DNA of 64,000 nucleotides from Culex pipiens pallens (taxonomy: Eukaryota > Arthropoda > Insecta > Diptera > Culicidae), in the NCBI RefSeq assembly GCF_016801865.2, contig NC_068939.1:45594999-45658998 (forward strand), given 5' to 3'. The translations under genes and the position numbers were made by a program. The notes below the pieces were generated by a model, which searched no databases, was not told the origin of the DNA, and worked only from the letters and a program-made list of their open reading frames with translations. This document shows positions 38,901 through 49,247 of this stretch, piece after piece. Position 1 is the first letter of the stretch, and each line of letters opens with the position of its first letter.

Positions 38901-40813
38901 TTTGCTGATTAAAATTTGATGGAAAGTGCGTTCAAATCCGATTTTTGTTGAAACAACGTTGATTTTTTGTTGAAATAGTTCAGACTTTTTTCAATTTAAG
39001 GCTACTGATTAAGTAAAAACAACATAACATTTAATTGAAATAACTGTTCCCATTATTTATTGAAATTTTTATTTTAGATGAAATCTAGAGTTTTTTTTAA
39101 TTAGGTCCTATAAACATATGGCAGTGCGTGGCCGAATGGTTACGCTGTCCGCTTTGTAGGCGGATGATTCTGGGTTCGATTCCCATCTGCTCCAACCTTC
39201 CATCGGATGAGGAAGTAAAATGTCGGTCCCGGCCTTGGTTGTTAGGCCGTTAAGTCATTCCAGGTGTAGGAGTCGTCTCCATGCCATAAGTACAAACAAC
39301 ACACCAAACCAAGCCTACTCCGGTGGAATCGCTGGCGGCGGTTGGACTCGCAATCCAAAGGTCGTCAGTTCAAACACTGGGGTGGAAGGTTCCTTGGAGT
39401 AGAAAGAGGTTTGGGTGCTCTCCCCATTCAAGCCTTCGGACTCCTAGGTTCAAGCAGAAACTTGCAATAGAGACCACAAAAGACCCAGGGGTCGTTAATG
39501 TGGATGGTTTGATTTTTTTGATTTGAAACATATGAAAGACAATAGTTTATTGGTCCTTTAAAAAAACTCTGGAAATAATTTATGAAACAGGATGATATTC
39601 TTTTTGATCAATTGGTTTCATTTAGAATGCGAATGCGAATGACCAAGAAGGCTGCCAGAAATAAATGAATTAACAACAACAACAACGACTTTGATGAAAC
39701 TAAATTTGTACAAAAAATTAATGAATAAAAACTTCAAATCTATTTAAAAAATGTTGGTTTTGTGATCATTTGATAATTTACCGAAATCTCGGGAAAACTC
39801 ATAATTTCTAAAGTTGTTTTCTTGGGAAACTCAAGTCCTGTGATAATTGGATACCCTAACTGTGAACGGTACACTGATTTTTTTGGGAAAATTTTGGGGT
39901 TGAGGGAGGGAGCCTCAGGGAAGTAACATTAATTTTGAAAACTATTTGCAACGATTTTTTTTAACCAATACCGATTTTATGTTTTCGTTTTAAATATTAA
40001 ACATTGAATAATATTTTAGTTATAAGAAAAATGTTTTGACGATGTAATTATTTATTATTTACCAAATCGTCAACAATCATTTAGCATTTGACGAAGTTGT
40101 GTCGACAAACAATGGAAATGTTTTTATGCACTCAAAAAAATGAGTTCGCGTAAACGTGAACAGCCTTCATGCCAACGGGAACCAGGAAGAAAACTGTTCA
40201 ACTTTTATAGTGCATTGCACCATGAAAGTGAACAGTTTTCTTCCTGGTTCCCGTTGGCATGAACGCTGTTGACGTTTACGCGAACTCATTTTTTTGAGTG
40301 TGTTGAGAAATAACGTTGTAAAAAAAATGTTCACATAAATATATGCCTCAAAATTCACTTTTTATTTTCATTCCAGCAAATCTTCGGCTACGAGCCGGAC
40401 GTAGACTACCCGGCCTTCGAGCGCATCCCGTCCGGGCTGACCTTCCGCTGTTCAGACAAAGTGCCCGGGTACTACGCGGACGTTGAAGCCCGCTGCCAGG
40501 TTTGGCACTGGTGTCTGCCCAACGGATACATGTTCTCGTTCCTGTGCCCCAACGGAACCGTGTTCAATCAAGTATTGTCGCAAACCCCGCTTTGAATTGC
40601 TAGTCCCCCCACAATCTGCTCGACTTGACCAATATGCTAATGCTGTCTGAATTAGCAGGAAAAAGCTCTCGAAATTAACTTATGTTTTTTTGTTTTTAGG
40701 CCGTCCGGGTGTGCGACTGGTGGACCAACGTAAACTGTGTCGACTCGGAAGGACTGTACGGAAACAACAACGATCTCTACAGGGACATCAACGGCGAGCT
40801 GATAGCTGGGTAG
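32903..40813 (+). CDS. Secreted single chitin-binding-domain protein, CPAP1-like
   Basis: Coding exons 32903-32971, 40377-40571 and 40700-40813 join in phase 0 at GT-AG introns of 7,405 and 128 nt, giving 125 residues. Residues 1 to about 22 form a signal peptide with a hydrophobic core (YIVIVSVFGVYLL). One chitin-binding type 2 (peritrophin-A, CBM14) domain follows, with six cysteines at 48, 63, 69, 80, 93 and 101, spacing C-x14-C-x5-C-x10-C-x12-C-x7-C, and aromatic residues between them as expected for chitin contact. Motifs: VPGYYADVEARC, FSFLCPNGTVFNQ, CDWWTNVNC. Insect proteins of this build are cuticular proteins analogous to peritrophins, acting in the chitinous extracellular matrix. 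The 24-residue tail after the last cysteine is polar. The start ATG has a good context (ACCATGT). Intron 1 holds many nested transposons. The exact paralogue is not determined. Confidence 0.88.
33581..34928. mobile_element. Foldback element in CPAP1 intron 1, arms about 610 bp
   Basis: The left arm (33581-34199) and right arm (34320-34928) are nearly exact reverse complements; the tips read AACAATGCTGTTAATCG and its complement. The outer 200 bp of each arm consists of many short repeats of CGTTGATTTAAACG and CGTTGATCAACG, possible transposase-binding sites. Open stretches at 34237-34043 and 34216-34476 encode the same peptide because they are the two arms; they are not genes. Confidence 0.9.
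35184..35313. repeat. Dispersed imperfect palindrome, copy B
   Basis: Carries GTTGGATAAATATGACGAG and, upstream, a diverged inverse. TGAAAAGT motifs follow at 35376-35450, as at copy A (14309-14437). Confidence 0.6.
35661..36578. mobile_element. MITE split by a hAT-like insertion
   Basis: TACACGGATAGAAATCCTGT at the left and its diverged complement ending CTATCCGTGTA at 36578 form inverted arms of about 57 bp (left to about 35717). The arms include GTTGTCGAATTTGTAA and its complement. TA at the edges would fit a Tc1/mariner-type MITE. It was whole before the insertion at 35728-36464. Confidence 0.65.
35720..36472. mobile_element. hAT-like non-autonomous element with perfect 8-bp duplication
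   Basis: The element body is 35728-36464. The ends are TAGAGGTG and CACCTCTA, typical hAT tips. ATCGAAAT is duplicated exactly at 35720-35727 and 36465-36472. GAGCGGCTC motifs and their inverses are clustered near the left end. The interior (737 bp) has no transposase. Confidence 0.8.
36579..38252. other. Intron 1 DNA, nothing recognised
   Basis: The open stretch 36574-36996 (plus strand) is AT-rich near its start and shows no family motif. The rest is ordinary intron sequence. Confidence 0.35.
38253..38375. repeat. Dispersed imperfect palindrome, copy C
   Basis: Contains CAGCACTCGTCGTATTTATC, the inverse of the core in copies A and B, followed by a diverged second half (CTCGTTGGATAAATGC). 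It is a shortened member of the family. Confidence 0.55.
38766..38801. repeat. Perfect 36-bp palindrome
   Basis: GGTTTGATTCAACAAAAT followed by its exact complement. It lies in sequence related to the ends of the element at 1282-3233, and is probably one terminus or a tail-to-tail junction of that family. Confidence 0.8.
39086..39570. mobile_element. Small TAGAG-tipped MITE interrupted by a SINE
   Basis: The parts 39086-39120 and 39535-39570 together match the intact 79-bp MITE at 52002-52080 (in reverse orientation). Tips TAGAGTTTTTTTT and AAAAAACTCT with a TA edge suggest a mariner-type MITE. Confidence 0.8.
39112..39534 (+). mobile_element. tRNA-derived SINE, apparently dimeric, with 9-bp target duplication
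   Basis: The body is 39121-39525. AAACATATG is present on both sides (39112-39120 and 39526-39534). The head carries pol III promoter boxes, A box TGGCCGAATGG and B box GGTTCGATTCC. An anticodon-like arm has loop TTTGTAG, but the acceptor pairing is imperfect, so it is not a working tRNA gene. A second, degenerate tRNA-like module lies around 39325-39390 (GACTCGCAATCCAAAGGTCG). The 3' end is T-rich (GATTTTTTTGATTTG). Confidence 0.85.
40129..40300. mobile_element. MITE hairpin 77 bp upstream of the CPAP1 exon 2 acceptor
   Basis: Arms of about 80 bp from CACTCAAAAAAATGAGTTCG to its complement ending TTTTTTTGAGTG, with almost perfect pairing around a loop of about 25 nt. The terminal ACTCAAAAAAATGAGT is itself a small palindrome. 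The insertion sits in intron 1 close to the splice acceptor at 40375-40376. Confidence 0.9.
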
Positions 40814-42634
40814 TCCCGCAAGCCCTGACGTCAAATAGCTGCATCCTGTTTCATCCTAATAATTTATTGTTGTTAAGTTCGTATCCACAGTGAGCAAGAT
40901 AGGAGCAACTTTCCCAACCTCCTCAGTCGTATTAGCAATTTTGAGTAATAACCAGAAGAAAAACAACAACAATGATACGTAAAATTGGCTTTTTTGCAAA
41001 TACTTTCCTTCCGTTGAGTTACCGTCCAACTCCAAGTTACCAAGTTGATCTGTTAGGTAAGGAAAATGAGATTTTTTTTTGTTTTAGTTCGAGCGAATCT
41101 GTTTTTGTTTTTATTTTTGTAAATATAAATGATGTAAACATTTTGTTATAAATATATAATTACTGTTTGATTTATTGAGAAATATCCTCCAGAAGTTTTA
41201 GGTGACCGTACCCATCATGGCTAAATGTTTTAATTAAAGATGAATATTTGCTTTGCTGAAATATTTCTTTATTTCTACAAATTGTGTTTAAAAGTGCTAC
41301 ATCGTTTGTCTTGTCCTCATACTTAAATCACCGTCTTAATAGAAATTTAAATAAAAAAAATAAAAGCATTTGTTTTAGTATAATCTAATCCTTTTTCGGA
41401 GCCATAATGTAGACCACTAATTCAGTTGATGCATATATTTGATAAATTTAATGATTTTATTCACGAGATTTATACATTCCCAAGAAATTTAGAGCAACAA
41501 TTTTGCGTTCCTGAAAACAATGAATTTAAAATTCTTTTTTATGTTTGCAATCTTTTTTATCCTTTTTTCGTTTTACTTTTGAACATTTTTTTAATTTTGT
41601 ATTACAAAGTTTTTCAGCCGTAGGTTGGTTCAACTGAACATTCGAATTAAATTCTAATTTTTTTCAATTTTAATTTTTTTTTGGTTTTATAAATCGTATA
41701 ATCATACAACATTTATTTTAAGATGCCATCCAAATTTGAAAATGAAGTTATTGCGTAATTCTCTACGTTTTTGCAAATCGACTTTCTACGTTTTTTATGA
41801 AACTTTGTCCATGTATTCATTTTACCATAAAAAACCATTAGATAGTTAGTTAGGTGATACCGAGATTTTTGCAAAATTAAATCTTTGAGGGGCTGTATCA
41901 ATGAGACAAACAGACTTGGTGTTGTTTTCAATGAATTTCCGATCATAGTACCAGATTTGATGTGTTTTTTTAAGTATACGCCAAAATAAACTTGAAAATG
42001 TTGAAATGTCAAAATCGTCAAAAAATTACATTGGACAATTACGCGTAGAACGGCAGTGTAGCACTTAAAAATCAATTTTGAAAATGTTGTATGACCCTGA
42101 TTTCGATAATTTTCAAAAGTATCTACTTTTTAGACTAGATATTTCACCATCCAAAACTTTGGCGCAATTGATGAACATGTGATACAAAAATGCATCTTAT
42201 GACACATATAATGCAGGGAATAAGTTTCACCTGAAAAAAAAGTGTGATGTTCTTGAGTATTTCTCTATTGTATTTATTTTTAATATTATTGATTTAAATG
42301 TGTTCGCATCTTTGAGTTCAATTCATACATTTTGAAAGGCTTTGAAACACAGATTTTACACCTTTTCAAATGTAAAGCTAGATTTAGCAAAAAATCAAAA
42401 CATTTTGCCTTTCCTTCATGAATATTTTTGATATTTTTTTTATTTGCCTCTGGCTTGAGCAAAAGTTAAGTATTTTTAATAGCAATTGCAATTTTGAATC
42501 AAACATGTATTTTGTTTTTGAAGTGCATTTTTTTTTATCAAATTTGCAATCAAAATTTGCACGTATTCAAATATATGATAAGCGTGTCGTTTTTAAGATT
42601 CAGCAGTTTTATTGTTAATTTATGGTAACAGTAA
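40814..42634. other. CPAP1 3' UTR and downstream AT-rich DNA
   Basis: AATAAA at 41350-41355 and an AATATA near 41121 are possible polyadenylation signals. The remainder is AT-rich with no supported gene; the minus-strand 120-codon open stretch at 41713-42075 has no recognisable motif. Confidence 0.4.
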
Positions 42635-42897
42635 CGTATAAATTACGCCCGTATGGATCAATCGGACCGCGCACTGGACTCACAATCCAGAGGTCGACGG
42701 TTCGAATCCCGCGGCGGGCGCTCTAAAATTCTTTGTGTAAATATGGGTATTCGGCGCCGTCGCTCCGTGCCATACTTTCATACACTTAGGAGCCCAGGGC
42801 GGCGAAGTCCTTGTAGATAAAAAGGAAGACACTAGTGGTTGGTACTAGCAATGGTGGCCGACAGCTATAAAGTCTACTTCGTTTTCGTATAAATTAC
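42635..42897 (+). mobile_element. Short tRNA-derived SINE with 12-bp target duplication
   Basis: The body is 42647-42885 (239 bp). CGTATAAATTAC is exact on both sides (42635-42646, 42886-42897). The head contains an anticodon-like arm (CTGGA, loop CTCACAA, TCCAG) and a perfect B box GGTTCGAATCC; the A box is degenerate. The body after the head is non-coding. The intact long duplication marks it as recent. Confidence 0.9.
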
Positions 42898-44543
42898 CGT
42901 TCACCATTATCCAAATTTTATTAAATTTGACAAATTTTATTGAAGAGCTCCTTTGCTTTTTCAAATGAGAATTGTTTTTAAATGGAATAAAAATATATAA
43001 CAATGAGTTTTCCTATGTTGCTGTAGCTAGTCCAAATTATGTTCTTTTCTGACAAATAATTTGCACAGAAAAAAAAAAATCATGACAATATTACATCTGA
43101 GAAGGGGTACATCTTTTATGTCAGAAAAAAATGTGTAATTTTACCTCTGAAAATGTGTAATTTTATCAGTTTTCTGTGGTAATGTCGCTTTTTCAGTCTA
43201 AATTGAGATAAAATTACATCATAAAAGCAGGAAGGTGATGTGTCATATCCCCCGTCTTGTCCAGACCAAAATCCATGATAAAGCTGTCAGACCAAATCTG
43301 CCAGACCAAGACTGTCAGACCAGAGTATTTCTCTCGGTCTTCGACGTAGGTGCACATAAATCAAGAAAAGAAAATTTGAAAAAGAATTTTATATTTCCAA
43401 TTCAATAATTGGTTCGGGTTGCAAAATTGAATGTACGCTAAAAAGTGGTTAAATAGTGCAACGTCCCGTACACCGACAATTTTTAATAAGCAGTTAAAAG
43501 CCCTATTCTTCTACTTTGTTTTTTGATCGCGGTTTTGGTTTAAACCTTAACAATCTTGAAATTATTTATGCGGATTTGTGATTCCTCTCGTTCCATCATT
43601 CCCTTGCATAAAAGAGGTTATATTCAACCTTCCAAAATTACAGCTCCCAAATTTACACCATTTTTTACTGTGAGTTTTATTCCTATTTGTTTGTATAGAA
43701 TTTATTACACAATATGATAATAGTAATTAAGAATAACTCCATTTGTGAAACCTATGGTTCTGCGTGATCTAAATGAAACTTTCGTTTCCTACACGAGCAT
43801 ACACTTTTTTCAATGTTTTACTATTCTGATAAAAGCCTAAATAATCTGAATGTTCGAATTGTTACCTTGTTATAATTGCCTTCAGGTATGTGCTACTAAC
43901 TCATATCATATTCAACTTAAAATTAAGTTTTGGTTGAAAAACGATATTCAGCTTTCATACTGTTTTCACCACAAAGCTCACCGATCGAACAAAAAAGCTC
44001 GATTTCCTGTGTATTGGTGCGATCTCCACCAAACTTGATACTCTCCGAAAGCTCGCTCTCCTCCCTCTTCTTCACTGATCGTCAACAAACACACACTGTT
44101 GATTTGCGGTGAAATGTCATTCCCAGATGTTTATATATTTTATTTTCCTGTGACAGCCAACTGGCCGTACCGTGGTTTTTAATTGGCGAAGAATTTTGCA
44201 TCTACTGCACTCTATCTGAATCTGCATAGACATTTATCAGCGTGACCGTTCGTTGGACTTGATTGACTGGAGAATCCGCAAGTAAGTGAAACTTTGTTAG
44301 GGCGCCCTCGGTCGGCTTTGAGGCATTTGTTTTTGCTTGATGAGTAAAAGATTGATAAACGTATTTCAATTTCAATTGCGCTTGGAAGAATTTGTTCATG
44401 CTACGGCTATAAAAAGTGAAATTTTTTTATTATTGATTTTTTATTTCTTTATAGAGGATTTGTTAAAGTTGATTAACAAAGTTCATGTGGTTATTACCAC
44501 AACTTAATAAAATGCTTTTTCACTTAAGTATTATTCAAATATT
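42898..44543. other. Intergenic, small repeat fragments
   Basis: Short repeated phrases TCTGACAGACC-like at 43280-43325 and the TTCAACCTTCC...TTTTTTACTGTG fragment at 43624-43672 (also at 24751-24797). No gene supported. Confidence 0.35.
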
Positions 44544-44840
44544 ACACGCAAACCTGGCGCTTATCAGACCGATCTCTGATAATCGATTATCAGAGATTCT
44601 CTGATAAACTTTACGGTTTGAGTTCATCCAAGAAAACAACTTTAACGCACACATGAGCACAACATTGTATCGTACACGAGAATTCACCCCTAATTCATCG
44701 TTGCGCCCCTAGTGGCGGATATCGGCATAAGCCGTCATCTCAGACGGGGAGCATTCAGCGATTATGTGAAAAGGGGCATTCAAAAATTACATAACCCAAT
44801 AATTTATTGGATAAATTTCGAAAAATCTTTTTAAATTATT

Positions 44841-45461
44841 CAATTGTTTAATTGTTTAGTTGTTTAATTGTTTAATTGTTTAATTGTTTAATTGTTTAAT
44901 TGTTTAATTGTTTAATTGTTTAATTGTTTAATTGTTTAATTGTTTAATTGTTTAATTGTTTAATTGTTTAATTGTTTAATTGTTTAATTGTTTAATTGTT
45001 TAATTGTTTAATTGTTTAATTGTTTAATTGTTTAATTGTTTAATTGTTTAATTGTTTAATTGTTTAATTGTTTAATTGTTTAATTGTTTAAATGTTTAAT
45101 TGTTTAATTGTTTAATTGTTTAATTGTTTAATTGTTTAATTGTTTAATTGTTTAATTGTTTAATTGTTTAATTGTTTAATTGTTTAATTGTTTAATTGTT
45201 TAATTGTTTAATTGTTTAATTGTTTAATTGTTTAATTGTTTAATTGTTTAATTGTTTAATTGTTTAATTGTTTAATTGTTTAATTGTTTAATTGTTTAAT
45301 TGTTTAACTGTTTAATTGTTTAATTGTTTAATTGTTTGATTGTTTAATTGTTTAATTGTTTAATTGTTTAATTGTTTAATTGTTGAATTGTTTAATTGTT
45401 TAATTGTTTAATTGTTTAATTGTTTAATTGTTTAATTGTTTAATTGTTTAATTGTTTAATT
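44841..45461. repeat. Octamer satellite, unit GTTTAATT
   Basis: About 77 copies of an 8-bp unit with rare variants (GTTTAGTT, GTTTAAAT, GTTTAACT, GTTTGATT, GTTGAATT). Confidence 0.95.
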
Positions 45462-45653
45462 GACAATTTGACAATTTGACAATTTGACAATTTGACAATT
45501 TGACAATTTGACAATTTGACAATTTGACAATTTGACAATTTGACAATTTGACAATTTGACAATTTGACAATTTGACAATTTGACAATTTGACAATTTGAC
45601 AATTTGACAATTTGACAATTTGACAATTTGACAATTTGACAATTTGACAATTT
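45462..45653. repeat. Octamer satellite, unit GACAATTT
   Basis: 24 copies of an 8-bp unit, uninterrupted, directly following the previous array without a spacer. Confidence 0.95.
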
Positions 45654-46145
45654 GACATTTTGACATTTTGACATTTTGACATTTTGACATTTTGACATTT
45701 TGACATTTTGACATTTTGACATTTTGACATTTTGACATTTTGACATTTTGACATTTTGACATTTTGACATTTTGACATTTTGACATTTTGACATTTTGAC
45801 ATTTTGACATTTTGACATTTTGACATTTTGACATTTTGACATTTTGACATTTTGACATTTAGACATTTTGACATTTTGACATTTTGACATTTTGACATTT
45901 TGACATTTTGACATTTTGACATTTTGACATTTTGACATTTTGACATTTTGACATTTTGACATTTTGACATTTTGACATTTTGACATTTTGACATTTTGAC
46001 ATTTAGACATTTTGACATTTTGACATTTTGACATTTTGACATTTTGACATTTTGACATTTTGACATTTTGACATTTTGACATTTTGACATTTTGACATTT
46101 TGACATTTTGACATTTTGACATTTTGACATTTTGACATTTTGACA
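45654..46145. repeat. Octamer satellite, unit GACATTTT
   Basis: About 61 copies, directly following the GACAATTT array and differing from it by one base per unit. Rare GACATTTA variants occur. Long minus-strand open stretches reading as NVKMSKCQ repeats are a by-product of the repeat and not genes. Confidence 0.95.
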
Positions 46146-46199
46146 GTTTGAAAATGTCAAATAGTTTTGAAATTTTCTATATGCACGTAATAAATGAAT

Positions 46200-46960
46200 G
46201 ACCCCTTACATTCATTTGCTTCGTTCTTTTTAAATTCTCCCTCGCCAGACACTTCGATCAAAGATGGCTTTCGGACCGAGAACGGCTCTGTTGTTTTTTG
46301 CAGTTTTGCAAACGTTTTCTGTTGTAGAATATTGAAGAAAGTTTAAATTTGAATACTTGCTGATTGTTACGGCGGTAAGTACATAAAATTTAAGTGAAAG
46401 TCAGTGCAAGTGAAATTCAAATCAGTGTAGTTTTCCAGCAATTGGTAAAGCGGTATACGCACTTCGGAAGGAATCGGTCAAGAAAAATTTCAAATGGGCA
46501 ACAGCGGCAGAGTAAGCAAGCCAGAGAGGGTGAAGAAAAGCCCCAAGAAATCGTTCCCTCTTCTTTGTTCTGCTGTTCGTAAAGCTGTTTCTTGACCCCT
46601 TTCCTTCCGATCAGCGTACTAGCCTTAAAGCTTGATTTGGATGAAATTATCTTCGGTTGTTAAATGTTGACTAATATTTCATAAAAACGGTTTTTCTGTT
46701 GCAGGTCACAGCAAAATGTTAACCCACCGAGTGGCACACATGGCAGGACGGAAGACAGGCCACGCTGAAAAAGACGGACACCGTTCTGTATGTCGCGGGA
46801 TCCGGAACGACCAAGGCTGATCTTCACGGATGCTTGCTCGGCAAGAACGAGGATTTGGCAAGTGTCTGCATGATTGGCGGCAGGAGAAAAAAAATGTGTG
46901 CCTCAAGCGTGGTGTTTATTGGAATTTTGATGAATTTAATGAAATAAATTTTGATTCGAA
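46200..46960 (+). other. Possible two-exon transcript of unknown kind
   Basis: A donor CGG/GTAAGT near 46374 and an acceptor TTCTGTTGCAG ending near 46704 could join two exons. Exon 1 holds a 23-codon frame at 46264 with a strong start context (AAAGATGG) and a signal-like hydrophobic run (ALLFFAVLQTFSVV). Exon 2 has an open stretch (about 46720-46943) with an AATAAA at its end. The frames do not join into one protein. It could be a non-coding RNA, a pseudogene or nothing. Confidence 0.25.
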
Positions 46961-47340
46961 TCCCTCATATTTTTTGACGATCCGACACACAAAGAATGGC
47001 TTGAAACACACCAATACAAACGTAACATTGCAAATGTGTGTGTTTATTTTGTAAGCACAGCGCTGCCCAAGCGGTGGGATTTGGAACTAGCGTTCATTTC
47101 AGTTTTGTTTACCAATACATAGAGAGAAACGTCAAAATCGGATTGAATGAATTTGACAGAGAATCTCTGATAAAGCATTGACGGAGAATTCTCTGATAGA
47201 GACGCTCTATCAGAGAATTTCTGATAAATAAACAGACAATTTCGGTAGATTTGACCGAAGTGTGGTTTGCGTGTAGGTTGTCTTTTTTCTTCTTATATTG
47301 GAGTTCAAATAAATTGTACCAATCATTAATACTGAACTAC

Positions 47341-47595
47341 ACTGCCCATGTTCGCATAAATGTCCCATAGGCAAAAACGGCAACCTGAGAAAAACGCAAG
47401 GCAAGTTTATCCCACACATAAGGCTACGTGCTAAGTTTTCACGAAAAAACGGAATTTCCTCCTGATTTCTAGAACAAAGTACTGGATGCTATAGGCTCTT
47501 TTGAAAGAGCACACGATTTTGAACCAAACTGCATCAATAACTCAAAAACGATGAAAATGCATATGGGACATTTATGCGATCAGGGGCAATACAGT
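47341..47595. mobile_element. MITE with CGCATAAATGTCCCATA ends
   Basis: CGCATAAATGTCCCATA (47353-47369) is matched by its exact complement at 47562-47578. The outer tips ACTGCCC and GGGGCAATACAGT are less exact. Length about 255 bp; no coding. Confidence 0.75.
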
Positions 47596-47873
47596 CAAAA
47601 AAATACAATTTTTTTTCGGTTTTTTTTTTGTTTTGAACATCAAATTCGAGTTCTGCGACCCCATTTTAGTCAAATTTGAATAGTTGATTGTCTATAAAAT
47701 CCAGATTTTTTTTTTGAAAACGTCCTTTAAACATTGGTCTTATTGAAAAAAAAAACACTAGAAATAATCAAATGTTTTTTTTTCAATATTTTGTAACCAC
47801 CATATTGGCCGCCATCTTGGGTTTGAAACATTTAAACCATCAACAATCAAACATTTGACAACGAAAAAAAAAA

Positions 47874-49115
47874 AACTAACTTAATCCACCTATGTGGTTG
47901 GAGCCTTCCTCACTTATTACCAACAATGGCTGATATGATGGAATTGTACAAAAATTACATCTATTTTTTAGATCCGGAATAAAAAAGTACATAAATATCA
48001 CTAAAGTGGCTATACCTCGAGACAGGGTTGCCAGATCTTCAATTTTTTAAACTCGTTGGAAAGGTTTTTTGATAACCTAACCAACGATGGGTTGGATGGT
48101 GGATCCGGACATAGTTTACATACATTTAAGTGAGATCCAGCTTCAAAAAAGTACATAAATGTCACTTAAGTGGCCATATCTCGAGACAGGGTTGCCAGAT
48201 CTTCAATGTTTTGAACTCGTTGGAAAGGTTTTTTGATAACCTAACCAACGATAAGTTGGATGGTGGATCTGGACATAGTTTACATACATTTAAGTGAGAT
48301 CCAAGTGGCATCCAAAAAGTACATCAATATCTCTTAAGTGGACATATCTCGAGACAGGGTTGCCAGATCTTCAATGTTTTGGAGTCGTTGGAAAGGTCTT
48401 CTGATAACCTAACGAACGATGGGTTGGATGGTGGATCCGGACATAGTTTACATACATTTAAGTGAGATCCAGCTTCAAAATAGTACATAAGTGTCACTTA
48501 AGTGGCCATATCTCGAGACAGGGTTGCCAGATCTTCAATGTTTTGAACTCGTTGGAAAGGTTTTTTGATAACCTAACCAACGATGGGTTGGATGGTGGAT
48601 CTGGACATAGTTTACATACATTTAAGTGAGATCCGGAAACCAAAAAGTACATCAATATCTCTTAAGTGGCCATATCTCGAGACAGGGTTGCCAGATCTTG
48701 AATGTTTTTGGCTCGTTGGAAAGGTCTTTTGATAACCTAACCAACGATGGGTCGGATGATGGACCCGGACATAGTTTACATACATTTCAGTGAGATCCGG
48801 ATATATGTGAAAACACATTTTTATACATAACTTTTGAACTACTTATCGAAACTTCAATCTGTATAAAACTCGATCTATGGGACCCTAAACCAAGTCGAAT
48901 GTTTCAGTTTCTTGTAATATCGGTTCAGCCAGTGCCGAGAAACATGAGCTAGTTTGTTGGTCACATACATACATACACACACACATACACACAGACATTT
49001 GTTCAGTTTTTGATTCTGAGTCGATATGTATACATGAAGGTGGGTCTACGACGTTATTATACAAAGTTCATTTTTAGAGCAGGATTATAGCCTTACCTCA
49101 GTGAGGAAGGCAAAA
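47874..49115. mobile_element. TIR-bounded element carrying a 165-bp satellite, copy 2 (inverted)
   Basis: GCCTTCCTCACT at 47903-47914 and AGTGAGGAAGGC at 49100-49111. Compared with 1343-3060 it is inverted and shorter because it has five satellite units instead of seven or more. The CA-rich tract and the tip CTTAATCCACCTATGTGG are shared. Confidence 0.65.
48000..48830. repeat. Tandem array, about 165-bp unit, 5 copies
   Basis: GACAGGGTTGCCAGATCTT recurs at 48021, 48185, 48353, 48517 and 48681, spacing 164-168 bp. It is the reverse complement of the units at 1741-2930. Confidence 0.9.
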
Positions 49116-49126
49116 AATTCCTGTCA

Positions 49127-49247
49127 GGACCATTCACAAACCACGTGTACACTTTTTTTCAACCCCCCTCCCCCCTCGTGGACAGAGTAAACAATCGGCA
49201 TACCACCCCCCCCCCCCTAAAGTGTCCTCGTGGTTTATGGATGGTCC
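49127..49247. mobile_element. Small MITE with C-rich interior
   Basis: GGACCATTCACAAACCACG at the left and CGTGGTTTATGGATGGTCC at the right. The interior has C runs (up to 13). Fragments of similar tips occur at 10564 and 52270. Confidence 0.8.

Larger units (their letters stand above)
44544..47274. mobile_element. Candidate TIR element enclosing the octamer arrays
   Basis: ACACGCAAACC at 44544-44554 and GGTTTGCGTGT at 47264-47274 face each other. Just inside both ends are clusters of TCTCTGATAA and its inverse (44572-44625, 47160-47230). No target duplication was found and no transposase is visible, so the delimitation is inference. Confidence 0.45.

Noticed and set aside
39121..39195. Possible functional tRNA with anticodon TGT
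   Set aside because: Acceptor-stem pairing is imperfect and the segment is the head of a SINE with target duplication.
45440..46160. Long minus-strand frames reading NVKMSKCQ and related repeats
   Set aside because: Direct translation of 8-bp satellites; three frames give the same repeat peptide.
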